Made by a program: the position numbers and the translations under genes. From NCBI GenBank assembly GCA_035546535.1, contig DASZWQ010000185.1, positions 58,470 to 122,469 on the forward strand: 64,000 nucleotides of DNA, written 5' to 3'. Shown piece by piece: positions 9,758 to 18,224 of this stretch. The stretch is from Pirellulales bacterium. GTDB taxonomy: Bacteria > Planctomycetota > Planctomycetia > Pirellulales > JACPPG01. Positions within the stretch are counted from its first letter, which is position 1. Each line of letters starts with the position of its first letter. The notes below the pieces were generated by a model. That model searched no databases. It was given only the letters and a program-made list of their open reading frames with translations, and had not been told where the DNA came from.

Positions 9758-9884
9758 GTAGGGTGCCCTGCGGGCACCAAAGCCGTGACTTTTTCGGCAA
9801 TTAACTTTTTCGGTGCCACGGTTGGCTCGCCCGCCAGCGCCGCGTTGCCACGCCGCGGTCCGTGGTGCCCACAGGGCATTCTAC
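9758..9884. repeat. REP-like GTAG hairpin pair, copy A
   Basis: Left unit: GTAG followed by GGTGCCC-TGC-GGGCACC (from 9758, hairpin ending about 9778). Right unit, inverted: GGTGCCC-ACA-GGGCATTCTAC (9864-9884), whose reverse complement also begins GTAG. Between and beyond them, GTGCCACGGTTGGCTCGC (9813-9830) is nearly inverted by 9891-9908. The element lies between convergent genes. Related units occur at 18374-18434 and 62346-62434. Confidence 0.75.
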
Positions 9885-9911
9885 GGCTAAGCACGCCAAC
9901 CGCGGCACACC

Positions 9912-12437
9912 TTACGGCTGGGTCGGCAGCGCCAACAATCGCTTCGCCTCTTCCAGCAGGAACTTCAAGTCCATAAAGGGCTCGGGCCCCACGTCCTGCC
10001 AGCGCGTCAGGCCGGCGCCGTCGACGAAGAACGTGCCGTGCAGTGGTGTTTTTTCGAAATCATCGAACGCCCGGTACTGGCGAAACGTGGCAAGCGCCGG
10101 ATCGACGACGATCGGGAATTTCGGTGCTCCTTCGGTGGCCGCGCGCTTGGTAAGCGCCGCGTTCAATTGCTCGGACGTCTCGCTGCTGATCGCCACCAGC
10201 GAAATGCCGGCGGCCGCGAACTCGTCGACCATCGGCTCAAGCGCCTTCAGCTGTTCGACGCAATGCAGGCAGCCGAAGCCCAGGTAGAACACCACCACCA
10301 CGGGCTTGCCCGCATAATCGCGCAGCGAAACGGTCTTGCCCTCGGCATTGGGAAGCGACCAGCTCTCGGCAGCGGCCGGGTGCCAGTGCAGCGGACCCAG
10401 CGAATCGAGCGGCGGACGCGTACCAAAATCGGCCGCCGTCGTGACCGGCACGCGCCAATCGGCCGCGAGCCCCAGCTCCTGCGCAACCGGCGCCAGCCGC
10501 TGAAACGGCGGCACGTCAAGATCGAACCGGGCGCTCAGGGCGCGCAGCTTCTCGAACTCTGCTTTAGCTTCGGTCGTCTTGCCGGCGCGCCACAGGATAT
10601 CGACGTAGTGGGCCAGCGGCAGCGCTTCGCCGGGCCCTTTCTCCGCGGCTTCCTTGGCCAATTGCTCGGCCTTGGCACAATCGCCCGTCGCCAATGCGAG
10701 CTGGGCCTCGAACGCCTTGTCGAGGTCGTCGGCCTTAGCCAACTGGGCTTTGGCTTCGTCGAACTTTCCTGCCGCGAGCGCCACGCGCCCTTGCAGCTCG
10801 GCGATCGCTTTCTCGATCGGCTTGGCGTCGCCCGCCTTGCCCTTGATCGCTTCTTCCTTGGCCTTGGCGATTTCAGCGTCGCTCTTCTTCTCGTCGCGCG
10901 CTTTCTTTTCGGCTTCCTCGCCCGCCGTTTGCTGCGCGGCTTTCGCCTTGGCGAGCATTTCCTCGAGCGCGGATAGCTGCGCCGCGGCCGTATCCCCCTT
11001 GGCCAGGTGCGCGACGCCCAGAGCGCGCAGCCGTTTGACTTGTTCGGCCGGAATGTCGGTCGGTTCGAGATACGGCGAATCGGCCAAACCCAGCATCTCG
11101 TCCCACAATTCGTAACGCGACAGCACGTCGAACAGACGGGCCCGTCCGAATTGCGAGCTGCTGCTCTTTGTCAACACGTTATAGGTCGGATGGCGCGGCA
11201 GCTCGATCATGTTTTTCGCGAGCGCCAGCGCCTCGTGCACGCGGCCGACGTGCAACATGTCGCGGATCAGCCATTCGTTGTTGTGGGCATAGTTGTGAAT
11301 CTGGTCAGGCAGGATGCGATCGCGAATCATGTGGGCATGATCCGCGCGGGCCGAGGCCTCTTGCTGCCAGGCGGCGTCGCCGTAGCGGTGCAAACCCGAA
11401 TAAATGTGCCCGGGCATGTGCCACATGTGCGCGATCGTTGGCGCCGCGGTGCCGCAGCGCGCCGCGGATTCAATCGCGCGGGACGGCTTCTCCTTGTCCC
11501 ACAGGTGAATGCGGTAATGGTGTGCCGGATGGTACGGCTCGGCGGCGAAGACTTCGGACAAAAGCGAGTCGACGGCCTGATGGCTGTTGATCGGCAGCCC
11601 CTTGCTGCTGTTGAGCCAGATCTGCAGCGCCAGAAATGCCTTCGCCTCGAGCTCGTCGGGGTAATCCTGCACGATCTGCTCGAGCGCCCGTACTAGTTCG
11701 CGGTGACGAGCCTTTTCGTCTTTATCTCCGCCCTTATTCTCCTTGCCGGAATCTTTGCCGTCCTTGTCGCTCGCCTTGTAGAACGCGGCCAGGCTGTCGA
11801 TCCACAGCGCCTCGCGAGGGCTGGCTTGCGTCTTGCGCTGGACGGCCTTTGCGATGAACTGCCTGGCCCGCTTTTCGTTGTTAATGTTCGCCATTGCCAT
11901 GCCCCAATAGGCCATGGCGCACTGCGGATCGAGGGCCGCCACCTGGCGGAAGGTCCGCTCGGCTTCGAAGTACCAGAAGCCGTGCAATTGGCCGACGCCC
12001 TGGTCGAACAGCTCCTGCGCGCCTGACACCGTCGTGGTAATCGGCAGATGTACTTTGCCGGTTCCCGTCATCAAGTACGCCGCCTGTCGCGGCCCTTCGT
12101 CAAAAACTTCACCATGGCTGGAGTGGCCGGGCAGTGGCTCTTTCGGATCGGTGTCCTTCTTTGTTTTCGCAGCGGCGCCGAAAAAAGCCCCAACTGATTT
12201 GGTCGACTCGGCGGTGCCCGCGTTATCCGGCGAGCGCTCCGCCTTGCTCTGGTCTGTCGCGGGTGTAGCCGCAGCGTTGGCGGCCGGCGTGGCAGCGTCC
12301 TCGGCGCGGGCCAAAAACACTGCGGACGTCGTCGATAGCGCCACGGCAGCTGCAACGAAGATTCTCTTCGCGCTCGCGCGACTGGCGTCACAAATGTCTA
12401 CGAACACGTCCGTACAGAGATGGCACCAGAATCGCAC
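9912..12437 (-). CDS. Exported TPR protein with C-terminal peroxiredoxin/TlpA-like domain
   Basis: About 841 residues. No ATG is available; the GTG at 12437 is chosen because GGAGGG lies 7 nt upstream, and a signal peptide follows (RIFVAAAVALSTTSAVFLARA). The N-terminal two thirds are TPR-like helical repeats (for example DPQCAMAYWGMAMANI), with a His-rich stretch holding HHYRIHLWDK, HMWHMPGHIYSGLHRYGD and HNYAHNNEW. An Ala/Lys/Glu-rich probable coiled coil follows. The last roughly 170 residues form a redoxin domain: LRDYAGKPVVVVFYLGFGC then LHCVEQLK, giving a CLHC redox pair. Activity is probably periplasmic thiol chemistry. The stop faces the 3' end of the PQQ gene. Start and exact function are uncertain. 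Confidence 0.8.
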   Translation of the reverse strand: MRFWCHLCTDVFVDICDASRASAKRIFVAAAVALSTTSAVFLARAEDAATPAANAAATPATDQSKAERSPDNAGTAESTKSVGAFFGAAAKTKKDTDPKEPLPGHSSHGEVFDEGPRQAAYLMTGTGKVHLPITTTVSGAQELFDQGVGQLHGFWYFEAERTFRQVAALDPQCAMAYWGMAMANINNEKRARQFIAKAVQRKTQASPREALWIDSLAAFYKASDKDGKDSGKENKGGDKDEKARHRELVRALEQIVQDYPDELEAKAFLALQIWLNSSKGLPINSHQAVDSLLSEVFAAEPYHPAHHYRIHLWDKEKPSRAIESAARCGTAAPTIAHMWHMPGHIYSGLHRYGDAAWQQEASARADHAHMIRDRILPDQIHNYAHNNEWLIRDMLHVGRVHEALALAKNMIELPRHPTYNVLTKSSSSQFGRARLFDVLSRYELWDEMLGLADSPYLEPTDIPAEQVKRLRALGVAHLAKGDTAAAQLSALEEMLAKAKAAQQTAGEEAEKKARDEKKSDAEIAKAKEEAIKGKAGDAKPIEKAIAELQGRVALAAGKFDEAKAQLAKADDLDKAFEAQLALATGDCAKAEQLAKEAAEKGPGEALPLAHYVDILWRAGKTTEAKAEFEKLRALSARFDLDVPPFQRLAPVAQELGLAADWRVPVTTAADFGTRPPLDSLGPLHWHPAAAESWSLPNAEGKTVSLRDYAGKPVVVVFYLGFGCLHCVEQLKALEPMVDEFAAAGISLVAISSETSEQLNAALTKRAATEGAPKFPIVVDPALATFRQYRAFDDFEKTPLHGTFFVDGAGLTRWQDVGPEPFMDLKFLLEEAKRLLALPTQP

Positions 12438-12541
12438 GGGAACACCCTCCACGAGGCAGGCAAAATGGCGTGAAACTGCATGATCCCCCCGCGCGCAGCG
12501 ACGGTCAAGCAAATGCGGTTTCCGACCTTGGCCGAAGTGTC

Positions 12542-12635
12542 CCCTCTCCCTTCGGGAGAGGGTTAGGGTGAGGGCTGCAAGGTCGTAGCCGGTCGCCGAT
12601 CCCCCTCACCCCGGCCCTTTCCCGAAGGGAGAGGG
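12542..12635. repeat. Twin-hairpin palindromic repeat, copy 2
   Basis: CCCTCTCCC (12542-12550)/GGGAGAGGG (12554-12562) and CCCTTTCCC (12615-12623)/GGGAGAGGG (12627-12635), linked by TTAGGGTGAGGG, TCGTAGCCGGTCGCCGATCC and CCCTCACCCCGG. Same design and order as 8078-8174, with small substitutions. It lies in the divergent region between the TPR-redoxin and DUF1501 genes. Confidence 0.9.
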
Positions 12636-12775
12636 CGTTCGCGGCGCGCGGGTGAAAGCCCGCACACACTACTGACCCACCTGCCCTGAGCCGCTATCGC
12701 TTTGAGATTCACCCATCCTCCGGCTAAACTGCTGGGTATTCCGTCCCGCCTGATTCCTCGCCAGCGAACGCCACG

Positions 12776-14116
12776 ATGCCCGCCACCTCTCTTCCTGCCG
12801 CCTGGACCCGCCGCGAGATTCTTCGTGCCGGCGGTCTGTCGATCATGGCCGGCATGGGAATCAAGGGTGCTCGGGCGGCCACGTCGGCGCAGACAAGCTC
12901 GGGTGATCCAGAACGACATTGCATCTTCTTGCTTTTGCAAGGTGGCCTGAGCCATATCGATCTATTCGATCCTAAGCCACAAGCCAGCGAACAAATTCGC
13001 GGCCCTTTCGGCGCGATCGAAACCAGCGTGCCGGGCGTGCGGCTGGGCGAAATGCTACCGCAAACCTCCAAACTCATGCAGCACGTGGCGCTCATCCGCT
13101 CGATGGAGCATGAGTTCAACAACCACATCGCCGGCACGTACGTCACGCTCACCGGATCGAACGATCAGCGCAACGAAGATCGCGAAGCCCGCGGCGAAGA
13201 TTTTCCCGGTCCCGGCGCCGTGCTGAACTGGTTGCAGCACTCGCCCGCCGCGGTGCCGGTGAGCGTCTCGCTACCGAACTGGCTGAGCATACCGGGCCCG
13301 TCGAACCGCATGCCCGGTCAGTACGGCGGATTCCTCGGCAACCTGACCGATCCGTTCTTGATCTCGGGCGACCCGAGCAAGCCGGATTTCAAGCCGCTCA
13401 ACTTGGCGCTGCCTGAGTTTGTGCCGCTCGATCGCATGCAGTCGCGCTGGCAACTGCGGCAACAGATCGACACGGCGACGCGCCACCTGGAAAATCAACT
13501 GACGCAGTCGCACGACCGGTTGCGGCAAAGCGCCTATGACCTGTTGATCGATCCGGGCTTTCGTGATGCACTGGACCTCTCGCGCGAGCCGGACGCCGTG
13601 CGCGATCGCTACGGTCGGACGTCGCTGGGGCAGTCGCTGTTGCTCGCCCGGCGGCTGATCGAGTCGGGCGTGCGGCTCGTGTCGTACAACGCCTTCAACC
13701 AGGCGTGGGATACGCACGGTCATATTCAAAACACCTACAAGCATCGCGTCCCGCCCCTCGATCAGGCCTATTCGGCCTTGATCGAGGACCTGCTGGCCCG
13801 CGGCATGCTCGACCGCACGATGGTCATTCAAACCGGCGAATTCGGCCGCACGCCCGTGATCAACAAGGAGGCCGGTCGCGATCACTGGCCGAGCGCCTAT
13901 TCGTGCCTCGTGGCCGGCGGCGGCATCCGTGGCGGCATCGTGCATGGGGCGAGCGACGCCAAGGGGGCCTACGTCGCCAGTCAGCCGGTCGCGCCGGCTG
14001 ATCTACTGGCCACGATGTGGACGCACCTGGGCATCGCCCCTGCCACTGAATTGCGCGATCGATTCGATCGGCCGATCGTGCTGAGCAAAGGCCGCGTGCT
14101 CCGCGAGCTGCTGTAG
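12776..14116 (+). CDS. DUF1501 domain protein with Tat signal
   Basis: A 446-residue exported protein of the DUF1501 family, which is hugely expanded in Planctomycetes and distantly related to the alkaline-phosphatase/sulfatase fold; no activity is established. The N-terminus WTRREILRAGGLSIMAGMG is a twin-arginine signal, so it is probably folded before export. Family landmarks: FLLLQGGLSHIDLFDPKP, RSMEHEFNNHIAGTY, ARRLIESGVRLVSYNAFNQA, WDTHGH, IQTGEFGRTPVINKEAGRDH and the C-terminal LWTHLGI. No DUF1549/1553 partner is adjacent, unlike the second DUF1501 gene at 28125. It converges with the nitroreductase gene 43 bp downstream. Confidence 0.9.
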   Translation: MPATSLPAAWTRREILRAGGLSIMAGMGIKGARAATSAQTSSGDPERHCIFLLLQGGLSHIDLFDPKPQASEQIRGPFGAIETSVPGVRLGEMLPQTSKLMQHVALIRSMEHEFNNHIAGTYVTLTGSNDQRNEDREARGEDFPGPGAVLNWLQHSPAAVPVSVSLPNWLSIPGPSNRMPGQYGGFLGNLTDPFLISGDPSKPDFKPLNLALPEFVPLDRMQSRWQLRQQIDTATRHLENQLTQSHDRLRQSAYDLLIDPGFRDALDLSREPDAVRDRYGRTSLGQSLLLARRLIESGVRLVSYNAFNQAWDTHGHIQNTYKHRVPPLDQAYSALIEDLLARGMLDRTMVIQTGEFGRTPVINKEAGRDHWPSAYSCLVAGGGIRGGIVHGASDAKGAYVASQPVAPADLLATMWTHLGIAPATELRDRFDRPIVLSKGRVLRELL

Positions 14117-14122
14117 GCCACG

Positions 14123-14139
14123 CGATGCTTTTCGCATCG
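14123..14139. terminator. Small hairpin between convergent genes
   Basis: CGATGC-TTTTC-GCATCG is a perfect 6-bp stem 7 bp after the DUF1501 stop, in the 43-bp space before the convergent nitroreductase stop. It has no T-tract, so intrinsic termination is only a possibility. Confidence 0.3.
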
Positions 14140-14159
14140 AGTGCGTCTCACCGGCGCAT

Positions 14160-14828
14160 TCACGCGTCAATAAAGCTCGCGTTCGCCGCCACGGGATCCC
14201 GCGTTTGCCGCGTTCGATTGGCCGGCACACTCTCATCCTCGTAGCCGAACGAGATGCCGCACAAGATCCGCAGATCGTCGGGGATCGACAATTCGCGGCG
14301 GATCAGCGTTGGATAGGTGCTCAGGCTGGCTTGCGCGCAACTGGCCACGCCGCGAGACCAGAGCGCCAAGAGGAGTGTTTGCACGTACGCTCCCACGTCG
14401 AGCGCTACGCGCACGCCGAACTTCTTCTGCATGCAGATGATGGCCACGTGCGGAGCGTCGAAGAGTTCGAAGTTGCGCAGCGCGGCCCGCATGCGCCCTT
14501 CGAAGTCGTCGCGGGCGACCCCCATCTCGCGATACATCGTCACGGCGCAATCGACTTGCAGGCGCCGATACGAGCCCTCGAACACGTCCAGCGCGTCCTC
14601 GGCATCAGGCAGCTGGCCGGACATAGCGGCTTCGCACAGGGCGGTCCGCAGCCGATCGCGCGCCGGCCCGCTGGCGATAAATACGCGCCACGGCTGCACA
14701 TTGCAATTCGACGGGGCGCGCTGCGCTAACTCAAGCGCTTCGTTGATGATCTCGCGCGGTATCGGTCGATCAGCAAAGAAGCCCCGCACGCTCCGCCGCT
14801 CGCGAATGATCTGATCGAGATTGGGCAT
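14160..14828 (-). CDS. Nitroreductase-family FMN oxidoreductase
   Basis: A 222-residue cytoplasmic flavoprotein, typically an FMN-dependent NAD(P)H reductase of nitroaromatics or quinones. Family landmarks: the N-terminal IIRERRSVRGFFADRPIP, the FMN-binding AQRAPSNCNVQPWRVFIASG, and near the C-terminus LLALWSRGVASCAQASLS with LRILCGISFGYED. Length is normal. The ATG at 14828 follows the asnB stop by 82 bp on the same strand, with a repeat between, so it may be read from the asnB transcript. Substrate cannot be inferred. Confidence 0.9.
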   Translation of the reverse strand: MPNLDQIIRERRSVRGFFADRPIPREIINEALELAQRAPSNCNVQPWRVFIASGPARDRLRTALCEAAMSGQLPDAEDALDVFEGSYRRLQVDCAVTMYREMGVARDDFEGRMRAALRNFELFDAPHVAIICMQKKFGVRVALDVGAYVQTLLLALWSRGVASCAQASLSTYPTLIRRELSIPDDLRILCGISFGYEDESVPANRTRQTRDPVAANASFIDA

Positions 14829-14836
14829 GGAAGAGT

Positions 14837-14898
14837 AAGTGCTGAGCGAGGAGTGATAAGTGCTGAACGATGGACCCCTAGCTCATCACTCAGCACTT
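14837..14898. repeat. AAGTGCTGA direct/inverted repeat cluster
   Basis: AAGTGCTGAG at 14837-14846 and AAGTGCTGAA at 14858-14867 are direct repeats 21 bp apart. CTCAGCACTT at 14889-14898 is the inverse, extended by TCATCA before it to mirror the GTGATAAGTGCTGA segment. The cluster can fold into a hairpin between asnB and the nitroreductase gene. Confidence 0.65.
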
Positions 14899-14910
14899 CG
14901 CGATCATCGT

Positions 14911-16833
14911 TTATAGTTTGTACCTTTCCTGCAGCACGCAAGCGCTCAAAACGTGCGTCAGCAAGTAACTCGCGCCGCTACGTTTCTGGTCGTCCAGGGT
15001 CGGCATCCGGTCGAGCACGCCCAGCACGGCCGCCGGTTCGTAAAACGGCTGCGACTGTAGCGCCGGGCCACGCAGCGTGTCTTGCATCAATTGGCTCAAG
15101 CGGCCGGTCTGTTCCAGGCCGGAGGGCGGGGCGAGGAACGGATGCTTCTGACGCTGGTAGACCGTGCTGGTGATGTACGGCTTGGCCGCCTCGCGAAGCA
15201 CGTACTTTTCGGTCATGCCGCGGATCTTCATCGAGACGGGCAGGTCACGCACCAGTTCGACCACTTTGTGATCGAGAAAGGGCACGCGTCCTTCGATCGA
15301 ATGGGCCATCTCCATGCGGTCGCCCAGCATGTTCAAAAGATAATTGGCCAGCATCGTCTTGGTCCACAGATACAGCGACTGATTGACCGGCTCGCGGCCG
15401 CTGAGCTGCCCTTCGACATCAAAGCGATTCAAAAAGACGCGGAACGGGTCGCGCTCGGCGAACTCGGCCAGGAACTCGGGGCGCAGCAGGCGCCGGTACC
15501 GCACGGCGTTCGATGATCGGACTTCCAGCCACGACGGCACGAAGCCCAGCGTGCGGCGCACGCTGTCCATCGGCAGCGGTTCGCCGCTGGGCAGGAGCAC
15601 GCCGCGCGAGACTTCGTTGTTTTCGGCCAGCTCGGCCAGCAGCCGCTGGACCTCGCCCGGATCCTGGCCGGCCGAATTGTAAAGGAGCATGTCGCGGCGG
15701 AAGTGGGCATAGCCGCCGAGGATCTCGTCCGAGCCCTCGCCGGTGAGCACGACCTTGAAGCCATGATCGCGCACCATCTGGCTGAGCAAGAACTTAGCCA
15801 CGCCGTGCGGATTGGCGGTCAAGGTCTCGCTGTGCCAGATCGCGTCCGAGAAGTTGTCCGCCAATTGGGTTTGCTTGATCGGCAGCGGATGGAAATTGGC
15901 GTGCGCGTGCTCGGCCATTTCCTTGGCAACGAATTCCTCGTTGTACGAATCGACGTCGAAGCACAGCGTAAAGGCCTCGATCGGGTCCGTGCGGTGCGCG
16001 GCGGCGATGCCCAGAAGCGAGCAGCTATCGAGCCCGCCGCTGAGGTAGCAACCCACCGGCACGTCGGCCCGCAGGCGGATGCGCACCGCTTCGTTGAGCA
16101 CGCTGCGCATCTCTTCGACGTACTCGGCGTCGCTGCGCGCCGGGCGGGACTCGTCCGCGCGCGGGTAGTCGAAGTCCCAATAGCGCACGATCTGCGTGTG
16201 CTGCTGCGTGGCCAACAGGTAACAGCCGGGCGGCACCTGCCGGACGCCATCGAACAACGACCGGTCCTGGTCGAAATAAACGTGCGAGATCTGGAAGAAC
16301 GACTCATGATCCCAGCGGGCTGGCACGCCGGCGGCAAACAGCGCCTTGGCTTCCGAGGCGAAGTACAGCGTGTCGCCGACCTGTGCGTAGTAGAGTGGCT
16401 TGACGCCAAATCGATCGCGCACGGCCATCAAGGTGCCGTTGGCCTCGTCCCACAGGACGATCGCGAATTCCCCACGCAGCTCCTGCAAGGCCTTGGTGCC
16501 GTAATCCTCGTAGAGGTGCAGCGCGATCTCGCTGTCGGAATGCGTGCGCAGCTTGTGACCGCGGCCGACCAGTTCGCGCTGGATGCGCTCGTAGTCGTAA
16601 AACTCGCCGTTGACGACGATGTGCAGCCGCTCGTCTTCATTGGCGATCGGCTGATCGCCGCCGGCCAGGTCGATAATGCTCAAGCGCGCGTGCCCCAGCG
16701 CGACCCGGCCATGCGGGGCGACCCAGTGCCGCTGGCCGTCGGGCCCGCGATGGTGCAGGGTCTGGACGCCGCGTTTGAGAGCGTCGACCGAGACAGGGCC
16801 GCTGCGCGAGAACATGGCCACGATACCACACAT
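14911..16833 (-). CDS. asnB: Asparagine synthase (glutamine-hydrolysing)
   Basis: A 640-residue two-domain enzyme that makes Asn from Asp, ATP and glutamine. The protein starts MCGIVAMFSR, so Cys2 after Met removal is the class-II glutaminase nucleophile. TLHHRGPDGQRHW, ARLSIIDLAGGDQPI, NGEFYDYERI and SDSEIALHLYEDYG follow. The synthetase domain has the PP-loop SGGLDSCSLLG and VVLTGEGSDEILGGY. The C-terminal part fits the AsnB/exosortase-locus-type longer family as well as primary AsnB. Exosortase-linked amidotransferases (XrtA type) are an alternative in a genome with PEP-CTERM proteins, but no exosortase genes are nearby. An MFS gene lies 80 bp upstream on the same strand. Confidence 0.9.
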   Translation of the reverse strand: MCGIVAMFSRSGPVSVDALKRGVQTLHHRGPDGQRHWVAPHGRVALGHARLSIIDLAGGDQPIANEDERLHIVVNGEFYDYERIQRELVGRGHKLRTHSDSEIALHLYEDYGTKALQELRGEFAIVLWDEANGTLMAVRDRFGVKPLYYAQVGDTLYFASEAKALFAAGVPARWDHESFFQISHVYFDQDRSLFDGVRQVPPGCYLLATQQHTQIVRYWDFDYPRADESRPARSDAEYVEEMRSVLNEAVRIRLRADVPVGCYLSGGLDSCSLLGIAAAHRTDPIEAFTLCFDVDSYNEEFVAKEMAEHAHANFHPLPIKQTQLADNFSDAIWHSETLTANPHGVAKFLLSQMVRDHGFKVVLTGEGSDEILGGYAHFRRDMLLYNSAGQDPGEVQRLLAELAENNEVSRGVLLPSGEPLPMDSVRRTLGFVPSWLEVRSSNAVRYRRLLRPEFLAEFAERDPFRVFLNRFDVEGQLSGREPVNQSLYLWTKTMLANYLLNMLGDRMEMAHSIEGRVPFLDHKVVELVRDLPVSMKIRGMTEKYVLREAAKPYITSTVYQRQKHPFLAPPSGLEQTGRLSQLMQDTLRGPALQSQPFYEPAAVLGVLDRMPTLDDQKRSGASYLLTHVLSACVLQERYKL

Positions 16834-16913
16834 TATCCGCCTGACCTTTCCAGAAGTCCTCGAATTATTCCGCTTCGCGCCTCGTTACGAAAGCCTGTCC
16901 GCGCGTCGCCGGC

Positions 16914-18224
16914 TTATTCTATACGGGCCGCCCGCCGGACGTCGCGAGGCGTCAGGAACAACGCGCATAAGAGCGTGGCTCCGCCGGTCACGACGTAGAC
17001 CGTCCCCATCATGGCAATCGCGGCGCCGAGCGTCATCCATTCCTTGTCGACCGCGAGACCAACGAGCACCGGGCCGCCGGCCCCGGCCATCCAGCCGACG
17101 AAATTCGCCACGCCCACGATCGTTCCACGTCGAGCCGGAGGGATTACGTCGTAAATCGCGGCCCAGATGTTCGAATCGTATACTCCCTTGCAGAACCCGA
17201 AGATGATCATCGCCCAGTTCAAGGCGTCGGCGTTATTTGTGACGCCGCAGTAATAAACGGCCGGGGCGCCGATGAGCAAGCCAGCGGCCTGCGTCGCCAC
17301 ACGCCCTCCGACGGCGAACCGCCGCCAGAAGTCGGCCAGAAATCCTCCGGAGACTGCCCCGCACATGCTGGCAACCTGTATATAAATCGTGCCGGTGATC
17401 CCGGCGCGGGTAACGGACATTCCGAATTCTTCGTGCAAATACGTAGGCATCCAGGTAAGCACGCCCCAGGCCACGAAGTTCGCGCTCGGGAAAACGATCA
17501 ACAGCACGATCGCCGTGGGGGTCGTCAGCAAGTAACGGAGAAAGTCGCCAATCGGCACGGGCCGTGGTTGGACCTTCGGCAGATCCGTCTCTTCCTCGGC
17601 GAGTTCCGCCGCGTGACGCACGGGCTCGCGAATAAAAGCCGTGAGGACAAAGCCCAACAGCACGCCGGCGACACCAAGGAATATGAAGGGCGTCTGCCAG
17701 CCGTAACTCTCACCCATCCAGGCGCCGATCGCGCCACCGCCAATAATGCCGGCGTAAACGCCGGTCTGGTGAAAGGCCATGGCGCGCGAGCGCGTCTTCT
17801 TGCCGTGGTAGTCGCTGACCAGCGACATCGTGGCGGGAAAGTAAAACGTTTCGCCCAGCCCTTCCGACGCGCGTACAAAGAGGAACTGCCAGTACCGGCT
17901 GCACAGAGCTGTGAAGCCGGTGATGGCGCTCCACACATACAGGCCCGAGAGGATGACGAGTTTGCGGCTGACGCGGTCGCCGACCTGGCCGGCGAAGGGG
18001 GCCGAGACGGCGTACACGATCATGAACGACGACTTGATCCAGCCCAACTCGGTCTTCGAGAAGTTGAACTGTTCCTTCAACAGCGGGAACGTGACCGAAA
18101 TAACTTCGCGATCGGCGTAGTTGAAGAAGCAGATGAACCACAGCATGCCCACGACCCACCACTTGTACGAGCCGCCGCCGGTGGCCGCTTTGGCCGGCGT
18201 TTTTTCAGTCGTGGGTTGCTGCAC
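16914..18224 (-). CDS. MFS transporter (ACS/hexuronate-like)
   Basis: A 12-TM major facilitator of about 436 residues. The GTG at 18224 is chosen because AGGAAAGG precedes it by about 10 nt and the usual N-terminus follows; the frame stays open further upstream only through repeat sequence. Features: first TM with FICFFNYADREVISV, then ELGWIKSSFMIVYAVSAP, loop 2-3 motif GDRVSRKLVILSG, EGLGETFYFPATMSLVSDYH, AMAFHQTGVYAGIIGGG and, in the second half, VGVANFVGWMAGAGGPV. This pattern resembles the anion:cation symporter branch, whose substrates include sugar acids, but the substrate is not determined. It could be co-transcribed with asnB downstream. Confidence 0.88.
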   Translation of the reverse strand: MQQPTTEKTPAKAATGGGSYKWWVVGMLWFICFFNYADREVISVTFPLLKEQFNFSKTELGWIKSSFMIVYAVSAPFAGQVGDRVSRKLVILSGLYVWSAITGFTALCSRYWQFLFVRASEGLGETFYFPATMSLVSDYHGKKTRSRAMAFHQTGVYAGIIGGGAIGAWMGESYGWQTPFIFLGVAGVLLGFVLTAFIREPVRHAAELAEEETDLPKVQPRPVPIGDFLRYLLTTPTAIVLLIVFPSANFVAWGVLTWMPTYLHEEFGMSVTRAGITGTIYIQVASMCGAVSGGFLADFWRRFAVGGRVATQAAGLLIGAPAVYYCGVTNNADALNWAMIIFGFCKGVYDSNIWAAIYDVIPPARRGTIVGVANFVGWMAGAGGPVLVGLAVDKEWMTLGAAIAMMGTVYVVTGGATLLCALFLTPRDVRRAARIE

